NCBI GenBank assembly: GCA_943325515.2
Contig: CALPPS020000024.1
Location: forward strand, 1 to 29,066
Direction of reading: 5' to 3'
DNA: 29,066 bases
Origin: Flavobacterium psychrophilum
GTDB lineage: Bacteria; Bacteroidota; Bacteroidia; Flavobacteriales; Flavobacteriaceae
Under the pieces are notes generated by a model. That model was not told where the DNA came from and did no database searches. It saw only the letters and a list, made by a program, of their open reading frames with translations. Below, one piece after another: positions 1-6,460 of this stretch (position 1 is the stretch's first letter; every line of letters begins with the position of its first letter). The translations under genes were made by a program, and so were the position numbers.

Positions 1-881
1 CTAAAAATTTGCTCGAGATTTTTGCTTCTCAAACTTATTTGAAGTGTTTTTAAACCATATTCTTGAGCGAAGTCAAAAACTTTCGGTCGCATGTCTTCTT
101 CGGTGTTAAAAGTCAGTATCCAAATGTTATCAGAAGTATTTTTGTAGGTTTTGATGTTTGTTAAATTTGCCAATAAAGCTTCGTCGATAGTTTTGTCAAA
201 TTCCACTTCTATAATTTGTTCTTTTTCTTCAGAAACCAGTTTGTCTAGTTTTTTATCGGTAACGATTTTTCCATGGTCAATGATGATTACGCGGTCACAG
301 ATGGCTTCTACTTCTTGCATTATGTGCGTTGAAAGAAAAATAGTTTTGTCTCTACCTACATTTTTTATGACATTCCTAATTTCAACTAATTGATTTGGGT
401 CAAGACCAGTGGTTGGTTCGTCTAAAATCAATACATCAGGATTGTGTAAAAGCGCGGTGGCTAAGCCAACACGTTGACGGTATCCTTTAGATAATTGTCC
501 AATTTTTTTATGACTTTCAGTTGATAATCCTGTGAGTTGAATTACTTCTTCAATTCGTGATTTAGCTACATTGTAAACATCAGTATTAAAAGCTAAATAT
601 TCGCGAACGTATAAATCTAAATACAACGGATTGTGTTCCGGAAGATAGCCAACAGATCGTTGTACTTTCAATTGGGAATCGTTTACATCATTGCCATTCA
701 CAAAAGCAGTTCCTTCATCTGCATGAATAAAAGTTGTCAAAATTTTCATCAATGTAGATTTTCCGGCTCCATTTGGACCAAGAAAACCAACAATTTCTCC
801 TTTTTTTATGGAAAACGAGACATTATCAAGTGCTTTTTGAGCACCATAACTTTTTGAAATATTTAAAACTTCTATCGACAT
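1..881 (-). CDS. gldA: Gliding-motility ABC transporter ATPase GldA (3' end cut off)
   Basis: ATP-binding subunit of the GldA/F/G ABC transporter needed for gliding in Flavobacterium. The reading frame starts at the ATG complementary to 879-881 and is open to the window edge (293 codons). The protein begins MSIEVLNISKSYG and shows a Walker A motif (GPNGAGKST), a signature region reading LSKGYRQRVGLA in place of canonical LSGGQ, a Walker B motif (VLILDEPTTGLDP) and a switch histidine (STHIMQEVEAICDR). The C-terminal part after about residue 215 is the variable domain of this family. GldA is close to 300 residues, so only a few C-terminal residues should be missing. It is divergent from the aromatic operon. 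The family call is secure; the name GldA rests on close resemblance to the F. johnsoniae protein as I remember it. Confidence 0.88.
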   Translation of the reverse strand, partial: MSIEVLNISKSYGAQKALDNVSFSIKKGEIVGFLGPNGAGKSTLMKILTTFIHADEGTAFVNGNDVNDSQLKVQRSVGYLPEHNPLYLDLYVREYLAFNTDVYNVAKSRIEEVIQLTGLSTESHKKIGQLSKGYRQRVGLATALLHNPDVLILDEPTTGLDPNQLVEIRNVIKNVGRDKTIFLSTHIMQEVEAICDRVIIIDHGKIVTDKKLDKLVSEEKEQIIEVEFDKTIDEALLANLTNIKTYKNTSDNIWILTFNTEEDMRPKVFDFAQEYGLKTLQISLRSKNLEQIF

Positions 882-897
882 AGCGTATTATTTGAAG

Positions 898-905
898 CAA
901 ATGTA
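898..905 (-). promoter_or_regulatory. -7 box of the gldA promoter
   Basis: Read on the minus strand this is TACATTTG, a perfect match to the Bacteroidota -7 consensus TAnnTTTG. It lies 17 bases before the gldA ATG. I see no convincing -33 TTTG at the usual 17-23 base spacing, only a TTTA about 16 bases upstream. Confidence 0.55.
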
Positions 906-983
906 ATAATTAATCAAAGGATAAAGAAGTAATCCGCTTTTTAAGATATTACGAAAACGTTAGCGTAAATTTTTTATTTATTT

Positions 984-1017
984 TTTATAAAAGCTATACT
1001 TTATTTTTCTACTTTAG
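984..1017 (+). promoter_or_regulatory. Possible promoter of the aromatic operon
   Basis: TACTTTAG at 1010-1017 matches the -7 consensus TAnnTTTG at all but one position. A TTTA at 984-987 lies 22 bases upstream, in the right place for the -33 element. Transcription would start near 1024, leaving about 14 bases before the leader-peptide ATG. Neither box is perfect. Confidence 0.4.
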
Positions 1018-1037
1018 CAAAACAACAAAACAAAGTT

Positions 1038-1109
1038 ATGTTACAAAACGCTACATATTATAACAATTCTTTTTATTACTTCTGGGAAAGAAAAGGGATT
1101 GTCGTATAG
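1038..1109 (+). CDS. Aromatic-rich leader peptide of the pheA operon attenuator
   Basis: A 23-codon reading frame (ATG 1038-1040, TAG 1107-1109) with 7 aromatic codons in an 11-residue stretch, TYYNNSFYYFW: four Tyr, two Phe and one Trp. It ends just before an intrinsic terminator and is followed at 1199 by pheA. Its codons overlap two RNA segments that can pair alternatively (see the attenuator entry). The composition, position and structure match what is known of the trp and phe leader peptides of enteric bacteria. Its role should be to make the ribosome stall when charged aromatic tRNAs run short, so the peptide itself needs no function. I do not know of a named homologue. Confidence 0.82.
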   Translation: MLQNATYYNNSFYYFWERKGIVV

Positions 1110-1170
1110 TTATTTTAAAAGAAATCATTTAACTAAAGATACAATCCCGATGTAAATCGGGATTTTTTTT
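1063..1170 (+). promoter_or_regulatory. Transcription attenuator (1:2, 2:3 and 3:4 pairings)
   Basis: Four segments are visible. Segment 1 is ACAATTCT (1063-1070), segment 2 is GGGATTGT (1095-1102), segment 3 is ACAATCCCGAT (1141-1151) and segment 4 is ATCGGGATT (1156-1164). Segment 1 pairs with 2 (8 pairs, two of them G-U). Segment 2 pairs perfectly with 1141-1148 (8 pairs) as antiterminator. Segments 3 and 4 form the terminator. Segment 2 lies 10 bases after the Trp codon and just before the leader stop. A ribosome stalled on Tyr or Phe codons would mask segment 1 and free segment 2 to antiterminate. A ribosome at the stop codon would cover segment 2 and allow termination. The pairings are read directly; the regulation is inferred. 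Confidence 0.8.
1143..1170 (+). terminator. Intrinsic terminator of the attenuator
   Basis: Perfect 9-base-pair stem AATCCCGAT / ATCGGGATT with loop GTAA, followed by a T run to 1170. It lies between the leader peptide and pheA, so it must be bypassed for the operon to be expressed. Confidence 0.88.
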
Positions 1171-1198
1171 ATTCTGAATTTAATAACCAAATTTTAAA

Positions 1199-2026
1199 AT
1201 GGAAATAAAAATTGCAATACAAGGCATAAAAGGTTCTTTTCATCATCAGGTGGCAGAGGAATATTTTCATCAAGAATTCGATTTGGATGAATGTATGTCG
1301 TTTGATGATTTAGTGAAAAGCTTGGTTGAAAATAAGACACAGAAAGGCGTAATGGCATTAGAAAATTCTATTGCGGGTTCTATTGTTCCAAATTACGCCC
1401 TAATTGATAGAAACAATTTGCAAATTATTGGCGAACATTATTTAGATATTCACATGAATTTGATGGCCTTGAGAGGACAAAGAATAGAAGAAATCAAAGA
1501 AGTACATTCCCATCCCATTGCGTTATTGCAATGTGCTGTATTCTTTAGTCAATACCCACATATCAAATTAGTGGAAAGTGGAGACACTGCAGAAACTGCA
1601 AGAAGAATTCAAGAAGAAAAACTAAATGGAATTGGTGCCGTTGCAGCACCAATTGCAGCAAAATTGTATGATTTAGATATTTTGGCAGCAGGAATTCACA
1701 CGGTGCAAAGTAACAAAACCCGATTTGTGATTGTGAAAACTGAAAATAAAGAATTAATCAAAGAAGAAATCAATAAAGCATCTATAAAATTTGAATTGGA
1801 TGATACACCAGGAAGTTTGGCAACTATACTAAATGTAATGAATAACAGTAAATTGAACTTAACCAAAATCCAATCGATGCCCATTATTGAAACCCCTTTT
1901 CAATATTCCTTTTTTGTAGATGTAGTTTTTGAAAAATACAAACATTATGAGAAGGCCAAAAAGATTTTAGAATTAATGACTACACATTTTAAAGTGTTGG
2001 GCGAATATAAAAACGGAAGACTATGA
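1199..2026 (+). CDS. pheA: Prephenate dehydratase with ACT domain
   Basis: Converts prephenate to phenylpyruvate, the committed step to phenylalanine, in the cytoplasm. The 275-residue length is normal for a monofunctional PheA without a chorismate mutase domain. The catalytic domain spans about residues 1-185, with the typical ALENSIAGS segment and the catalytic TRF triad at T174-R175-F176. The ACT domain follows (about 199-275), starting FELDDTPGSLATIL. The Phe-binding ESRP motif of many PheA proteins reads QSMP here (residues 225-228), so feedback inhibition may differ. The ATG at 1199 follows the attenuator terminator by 28 bases. The gene overlaps the next one by 4 bases (ATGA), which suggests translational coupling. 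Confidence 0.92.
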   Translation: MEIKIAIQGIKGSFHHQVAEEYFHQEFDLDECMSFDDLVKSLVENKTQKGVMALENSIAGSIVPNYALIDRNNLQIIGEHYLDIHMNLMALRGQRIEEIKEVHSHPIALLQCAVFFSQYPHIKLVESGDTAETARRIQEEKLNGIGAVAAPIAAKLYDLDILAAGIHTVQSNKTRFVIVKTENKELIKEEINKASIKFELDDTPGSLATILNVMNNSKLNLTKIQSMPIIETPFQYSFFVDVVFEKYKHYEKAKKILELMTTHFKVLGEYKNGRL

Positions 2027-3168
2027 TAAAAACCGCTAAACGATTACAAGCAGTAGAGGAGTATTATTTTTCCAAAAAACTAAAGGAAGTTCGTCAATTA
2101 ATTGCCGAAGGAAAACCAGTTATAAATATGGGAATTGGTAGTCCAGATTTGACTCCACATCATTCAGTGATTGAGGCTATTCAGCGAGCCATGTTTGAAG
2201 ACAAAGCCCACGAATATCAAAGTTATCAAGGTTTACCAGAACTGAGAACAGGAATAGCTAGTTTTTATAAAAATAAATTTGATGTCACACTAGATTTCAA
2301 TACCGAGATTTTACCATTGATGGGTTCTAAAGAAGGAATTATGCACATTTCATTGGCTTTTTTAAACGAAGGGGATGAGGTGTTAATTCCAAATCCTGGT
2401 TATCCAACCTATGCTTCGGTTACAGAGTTGGTGCAAGCAAAAGCTATAACGTATGATTTGGTTGCAGAAAAGAATTGGTTTCCTGATTTTGAAGCTTTAG
2501 AAAAAAAAGATTTATCCAGAGTAAAATTAATGTGGGTTTCCTATCCTCATATGCCTACTGGAGCCAACGGAACCTTTGAGTTATTTGAAAAATTTATTGC
2601 TTTTGGCAAAAAACATCATATTTTGATTGTAAATGACAATCCTTATTCTTTTGTTTTGAATGACAATCCAATTTCGATATTGCAAGTTGAAGGAGCAAAA
2701 GAGGTGGCTTTAGAATTAAATTCATTGTCAAAAACGTTTAATATGGCTGGATGGCGTGTTGGCATGGTGTTAGGAAATGCAACTTTAATCGAAGCTGTCT
2801 TGAAAGTTAAAAGTAATATGGATAGTGGCATGTTTTATGGAATTCAAAAAGGAGCCATTGAAGCATTGAAACTAGGTAAAACATGGTTCAAAAGTCAGAA
2901 CGATATTTATGCTAAAAGGAGAAATTTGATTTTTGAACTAGCCGAAAAATTACACTGTAGTTTTGACAAGAACAGTGTTGGATTATTTGTTTGGGCAAAA
3001 TTACCAAAAGGCATTTCATCAGCAGAAAAATTCATTGACGAAGTATTGATTGAAAAACATGTCTTTATCACCCCAGGAACTATATTTGGTAGCAATGGCG
3101 AAGGTTATATACGATTTTCATTATGTGTTACCGAAGCCAAAATACAAGATGCAATAAATAGATTTTAA
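2023..3168 (+). CDS. PLP-dependent aminotransferase, class I/II (aromatic operon)
   Basis: A fold-type I aminotransferase of 381 residues. The PLP lysine is K237 in SLSKTFNMAGWRVG, and a GMGSPDLTP-like segment (here GIGSPDLTP) lies near the N-terminus. The usual NNPTGA motif reads HMPTGA, and the region after the cofactor-binding aspartate reads NDNPYSF rather than DEIY. Between pheA and the DAHP synthase its likely job is transamination of phenylpyruvate to phenylalanine, or of prephenate to arogenate. The sequence alone does not decide between aromatic, prephenate and aspartate specificity. It starts inside the last codons of pheA (4-base overlap). The family is certain, the substrate is inferred from the operon. 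Confidence 0.85.
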   Translation: MIKTAKRLQAVEEYYFSKKLKEVRQLIAEGKPVINMGIGSPDLTPHHSVIEAIQRAMFEDKAHEYQSYQGLPELRTGIASFYKNKFDVTLDFNTEILPLMGSKEGIMHISLAFLNEGDEVLIPNPGYPTYASVTELVQAKAITYDLVAEKNWFPDFEALEKKDLSRVKLMWVSYPHMPTGANGTFELFEKFIAFGKKHHILIVNDNPYSFVLNDNPISILQVEGAKEVALELNSLSKTFNMAGWRVGMVLGNATLIEAVLKVKSNMDSGMFYGIQKGAIEALKLGKTWFKSQNDIYAKRRNLIFELAEKLHCSFDKNSVGLFVWAKLPKGISSAEKFIDEVLIEKHVFITPGTIFGSNGEGYIRFSLCVTEAKIQDAINRF

Positions 3169-3204
3169 TAGAAAAGAAATTAATTTTATAAAAGATAAAA
3201 AGCT

Positions 3205-4287
3205 ATGAACATAACAATAGACAACAGAAAATGGTTGGATGATTTTAAACTAATACATCCTTTAGTTATTGCTGGACCATGTAGTGCCGAAACCGAAGAT
3301 CAAGTTTTGAAAATTGCACACGAATTAAAAGATTCAGATGTTTCTATTTTTCGTGCTGGGATTTGGAAACCTCGAACGCGTCCAGGAGGATTTGAAGGTG
3401 TTGGTGTCATAGGATTAAAATGGTTGCAAAAAGCAAAAGCCGAAACAGGTTTGCTAATGGCAACTGAAGTAGCTAATGCTGCTCATGTGAAATTAGCTTT
3501 AGAACACGATATTGATGTGTTGTGGATTGGTGCCAGAACTACCGTAAATCCATTTGCTGTTCAAGAAATTGCAGATGCTTTACAAAATACGGACAAAATA
3601 GTTTTAGTTAAAAATCCCGTTAATCCTGATTTGGCTTTATGGATTGGTGGTGTAGAACGATTGTATAATGCAGGAATAAAAAAACTAGGAGTAATCCACA
3701 GAGGATTTTCAACTTATGAAAAAACTAAATATAGGAACATTCCCGAATGGCAAATTGCCATCGAGTTACAAAGTCGTTTTCCTGACTTACCATTGATTTG
3801 TGATCCATCGCATATTACTGGAAATCGTAACATGATTCAAGAAGTATCACAACAAGCCTTAGATTTGAATTATGACGGACTAATTATAGAAACACATATT
3901 GACCCAGACAATGCCTGGAGCGATGCAGCACAGCAAGTTACTCCAACGGTTCTGAAACAAATTTTCGAAGATTTAAGAGTAAAGAAAATGACAGTTGAAG
4001 AAGATGATTATAATACCAAAATGAGTAAACTTAGAGCTAATATTGATATAGCAGATAGTAAAATATTAGAGATTTTAGGAAATAGAATGAAAGTGGCGGA
4101 ACAAATTGGTACTTTGAAGAAAGAAAAAAACGTTGCCGTTTTACAAAACAAAAGATGGAATGAAATCCTAGGAAAAATGATTCTCGATGGCGAAGAAAAA
4201 GGACTGAGCGAAGAATTTATTCTAAAACTTTTTAAAGCCATTCACCAAGAAAGTATCAGTCATCAGGAAAAAATCATAAATGGATAA
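3205..4287 (+). CDS. Bifunctional DAHP synthase / chorismate mutase
   Basis: A 360-residue fusion that makes DAHP from phosphoenolpyruvate and erythrose 4-phosphate (entry to the shikimate pathway) and turns chorismate into prephenate. The N-terminal type I-beta DAHP synthase domain (about 1-260) has IAGPCSAE, GIWKPRTRPGGFEG, the KNPVNPD segment, VIHRGFS, CDPSHITGNR and an ETHIDP metal-binding region. The C-terminal AroQ-type chorismate mutase (about 270-360) begins MSKLRANIDIADSKILEIL and contains RMKVAEQIGTLKKEK. In related Bacteroidota enzymes with this domain order the mutase product prephenate inhibits the synthase; I infer the same here. It starts 36 bases after the aminotransferase, with no tyrA between them. 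Confidence 0.93.
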   Translation: MNITIDNRKWLDDFKLIHPLVIAGPCSAETEDQVLKIAHELKDSDVSIFRAGIWKPRTRPGGFEGVGVIGLKWLQKAKAETGLLMATEVANAAHVKLALEHDIDVLWIGARTTVNPFAVQEIADALQNTDKIVLVKNPVNPDLALWIGGVERLYNAGIKKLGVIHRGFSTYEKTKYRNIPEWQIAIELQSRFPDLPLICDPSHITGNRNMIQEVSQQALDLNYDGLIIETHIDPDNAWSDAAQQVTPTVLKQIFEDLRVKKMTVEEDDYNTKMSKLRANIDIADSKILEILGNRMKVAEQIGTLKKEKNVAVLQNKRWNEILGKMILDGEEKGLSEEFILKLFKAIHQESISHQEKIING

Positions 4288-4314
4288 AATAAGTCAATTA
4301 CAGTTGCATTTTTT

Positions 4315-4322
4315 TACCTTTG
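4315..4322 (+). promoter_or_regulatory. -7 box of the rsgA promoter
   Basis: TACCTTTG fits TAnnTTTG exactly and lies 29 bases before the rsgA TTG start. A clear -33 TTTG is not visible at the standard spacing. Confidence 0.55.
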
Positions 4323-4349
4323 TAATTAGTAATTCATAACTCGAAATTA
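4322..4349 (+). repeat. 7-base-period tract in the rsgA leader
   Basis: Four units in strict 7-base register: GTAATTA, GTAATTC, ATAACTC, GAAATTA. The tract fills the space between the -7 box and the rsgA start codon. It belongs to the repeat family described in the findings. Confidence 0.65.
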
Positions 4350-4351
4350 AT

Positions 4352-5332
4352 TTGACTGGTCTAGTTTATAAATCTACCGGAAGTTGGTATACCGTAAAGA
4401 CAGCAGAAAATGAAGTCTTTGAATGTCGTATCAAAGGTAAATTCCGCATGCAAGGAATCAAAAGCACCAACCCAATTGCGGTAGGTGATATAGTAGATTT
4501 TGAATTAGATGACTCTTCAGATACAGTAACAGGAACGATACATAACATTCACGATAGAAAAAATTATATCGTCAGAAAGTCGGTCAATCTGTCCAAACAA
4601 ACACATATAATAGCTTCCAATATTGATATAGTTTTTCTTTTAATTACTATCAATAATCCGCCAACCACTACTAGTTTTATAGATAGGTTTCTTGTTACTG
4701 CCGAAGCTTATGGCATAGAAGCCATCTTGGTTTTCAATAAGATAGACACATTTGATGAAGCAATGGTAGATGAACAATTGTTTTTACAATATGTCTATTC
4801 CCAAATAGGATATAAATGTTTGAGAGTTTCCGCCAAAGAACAAAAAGGATTAGACCAACTAAAAGACATGATGCTAGGAAAAGTAAGCATGTTCTCAGGG
4901 CATTCTGGTGTTGGAAAATCTACTTTGGTTAATGCGTTAGAGCCTAATCTAAACCTAAAAACAAAGAACATTTCAGAGCAAAGCAAACAAGGCCAACACA
5001 CTACTACGTTTGCTGAAATGTATGACTTGTCCTTTGATGCCAAAATTATTGACACACCAGGAATAAAAGGTTTTGGAATTGTAGATATGCAACCAACAGA
5101 AATAAGCGATTATTTTCCTGAGTTTTTTAAACTAAAAGACCAATGTAAATTCAATAATTGTCTCCACAAAGAAGAACCAAATTGTGCAGTGAAAGCGGCT
5201 CTTGAATCCGATAAAATTGCTTGGTCACGTTATAACAGTTACCTTAAAATACTCGAAGGCGATGATGAGCATTATCGATCTGATGTCTATAATGACGACC
5301 GAATTACCAGTGATGAAACAAGAAAAAATTAG
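4352..5332 (+). CDS. rsgA: Ribosome small-subunit biogenesis GTPase RsgA
   Basis: Circularly permuted GTPase that acts late in 30S subunit maturation. The 326-residue protein opens with an OB-fold (MTGLVYKSTGSWYTVK), followed by the G4 motif (VFNKID), the P-loop GHSGVGKS (residues 183-190), the G2 threonines in GQHTTT, the G3 DTPG and a C-terminal zinc finger (CKFNNCLHKEEPNC). The order G4 before G1 is the hallmark of RsgA. The start is a TTG: the first residues match the conserved beginning of Bacteroidota RsgA proteins and no ATG is available before the OB-fold. Its own promoter at 4315-4322 separates it from the aromatic operon. Confidence 0.94.
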   Translation: MTGLVYKSTGSWYTVKTAENEVFECRIKGKFRMQGIKSTNPIAVGDIVDFELDDSSDTVTGTIHNIHDRKNYIVRKSVNLSKQTHIIASNIDIVFLLITINNPPTTTSFIDRFLVTAEAYGIEAILVFNKIDTFDEAMVDEQLFLQYVYSQIGYKCLRVSAKEQKGLDQLKDMMLGKVSMFSGHSGVGKSTLVNALEPNLNLKTKNISEQSKQGQHTTTFAEMYDLSFDAKIIDTPGIKGFGIVDMQPTEISDYFPEFFKLKDQCKFNNCLHKEEPNCAVKAALESDKIAWSRYNSYLKILEGDDEHYRSDVYNDDRITSDETRKN

Positions 5333-5362
5333 TTCACAGTCACAGTTTTCAGTATTACAAAC

Positions 5363-5404
5363 ATCTTCAATCAAAAATCGTTAATCTTCAATCAAAAATT
5401 ATTT
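5363..5404 (+). repeat. 7-base-period tract in the dtd leader
   Basis: Units ATCTTCA, ATCAAAA, ATCGTTA, ATCTTCA, ATCAAAA and a degenerate ATTATTT, all in 7-base register. The 16-mer ATCTTCAATCAAAAAT therefore occurs twice, 21 bases apart (5363 and 5384). The tract ends at the TTG start codon of dtd. Confidence 0.72.
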
Positions 5405-5856
5405 TGAGAGCCATCATCCAAAGAGTAAGTCAATCGTCAGTTACTATCAACCATGAAAATGTTGCCAATATTCAACAAGGCTTACTTGTGTTTATAGGTT
5501 TTGAAGATGCCGATAACCAAGAAGATATCAATTGGTTGACTCCTAAAATAGCCAACCTTAGAATATTTGCAGATGAAGACCAAGTAATGAATCTTTCAAT
5601 CAATGACATTCAAGGAGAAATAATAGTGGTGAGTCAATTCACATTGCATGCCTTAACAAAAAAAGGCAATCGCCCCTCGTATATCAAAGCTGCCAAACCC
5701 GAAATTGCCATTCCATTGTATGAAAACTTCGTTCAACAATTAGAAAATGAATTAGGCAAAAAAGTCCAAACAGGTCAATTTGGTGCCGATATGAAAGTAG
5801 CACTTGTGAATGACGGACCCGTAACCATAATTATTGACACAAAAAATAAGCAATAA
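5404..5856 (+). CDS. dtd: D-aminoacyl-tRNA deacylase
   Basis: Hydrolyses D-amino acids and glycine mischarged on tRNA, a proofreading role in the cytoplasm. At 150 residues it has the usual length. The N-terminus MRAIIQRVSQSSV, the catalytic SQFTL motif and the C-terminal NDGPVTI (the GP motif at the dimer interface) are all present. The TTG at 5404 is chosen because the family begins almost exactly here and there is no ATG alternative. It follows rsgA by 71 bases, which are largely repeat, and is followed one base after its stop by a small membrane protein gene. Confidence 0.93.
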   Translation: MRAIIQRVSQSSVTINHENVANIQQGLLVFIGFEDADNQEDINWLTPKIANLRIFADEDQVMNLSINDIQGEIIVVSQFTLHALTKKGNRPSYIKAAKPEIAIPLYENFVQQLENELGKKVQTGQFGADMKVALVNDGPVTIIIDTKNKQ

Positions 5857-5857
5857 A

Positions 5858-6064
5858 ATGAAACAAAAACTTATCACTTTCATAACTGGTTTTATAATTT
5901 ACGGATTGCTTTTTGGAGTATTAATGTATTTTTCAGAAGCCGATCACAATTTAAAGGCGGCAACTCAACAAGGTTTGTTTTTTGGAGTTTTTATGGGACT
6001 TTTTGATACTTTTATATTACCTAAAATCAATGCTTATTTTGCCAATAGAAATAAAAAACAATAA
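5858..6064 (+). CDS. Small two-helix membrane protein, unknown function
   Basis: A 68-residue protein starting at the ATG one base after the dtd stop. Two hydrophobic stretches (about residues 5-25 and 42-58) suggest two membrane helices with a short polar loop (SEADHNLKAATQQ). The tail NRNKKQ is basic. I recognise no family. The one-base spacings on both sides place it in the dtd-mazG transcript. An in-frame TTG 24 bases upstream lies inside dtd and is not needed. Confidence 0.68.
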   Translation: MKQKLITFITGFIIYGLLFGVLMYFSEADHNLKAATQQGLFFGVFMGLFDTFILPKINAYFANRNKKQ

Positions 6065-6065
6065 A

Positions 6066-6392
6066 ATGAACTTAAAAAACTCACAACTAGAAGTAGACAA
6101 TTGGATTAAAAACCATGGTGTTCGTTACTTTAACGAACTAACCAATATGGCACAGCTTACCGAAGAAGTGGGCGAAGTTGCCCGTATCATTGCCCGTCGC
6201 TATGGTGAACAATCCGAAAAAGAGAGTGATAAAAACAAAGACCTTGGCGAAGAACTAGCCGACGTGGTTTTTGTAGTTTTGTGCTTAGCTAATCAAACAG
6301 GAATTGACTTGCAATCCGCTTTTGATAAAAAAATGGATTTGAAAACTAATCGTGACCATGATAGGCATCATAACAATGAAAAACTGAAGTAG
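6066..6392 (+). CDS. MazG-like nucleotide pyrophosphohydrolase
   Basis: A 108-residue all-alpha NTP pyrophosphohydrolase that probably cleaves non-canonical or excess nucleoside triphosphates to monophosphate and pyrophosphate. The metal-binding motif pair is visible: E34-V-G-E37 in TEEVGEVARIIARR and E63-L-A-D66 in GEELADVVFVVLCLA. The length fits a single-domain MazG-type protein, not the duplicated E. coli MazG. The ATG at 6066 lies one base after the upstream stop. A longer frame from 5982 would overlap the upstream gene and add residues unrelated to the family. The substrate is unknown. Confidence 0.88.
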   Translation: MNLKNSQLEVDNWIKNHGVRYFNELTNMAQLTEEVGEVARIIARRYGEQSEKESDKNKDLGEELADVVFVVLCLANQTGIDLQSAFDKKMDLKTNRDHDRHHNNEKLK

Positions 6393-6410
6393 TATTAAGT
6401 ATTAAGATTT

Positions 6411-6450
6411 TCTCTGTGTATCTTTGTGCTCCTTTGTGTCTCTCTGTGAA
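6411..6450 (+). repeat. 10-base-period tract with embedded -7 box before aroA
   Basis: Four decamers in register: TCTCTGTGTA, TCTTTGTGCT, CCTTTGTGTC, TCTCTGTGAA. TATCTTTG (6419-6426), made by the junction of the first two, fits the -7 consensus TAnnTTTG, so the repeat may carry an aroA promoter. It ends 10 bases before the aroA ATG. Confidence 0.7.
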
Positions 6451-6460
6451 ATAACTAAAA

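Noticed and set aside
151..857. Plus-strand open frames opposite gldA
   Set aside because: Antisense to an obvious ABC ATPase gene with complete motifs; no support of their own.
5363..5399. The duplicated 16-mer ATCTTCAATCAAAAAT as a CRISPR-like or operator repeat
   Set aside because: It is explained by the continuous 7-base register of the tract, not by two spaced sites.
5982..6065. Longer frame for the MazG-like protein
   Set aside because: It overlaps the preceding small membrane protein gene and adds hydrophobic residues not seen in the family; the ATG at 6066 fits.
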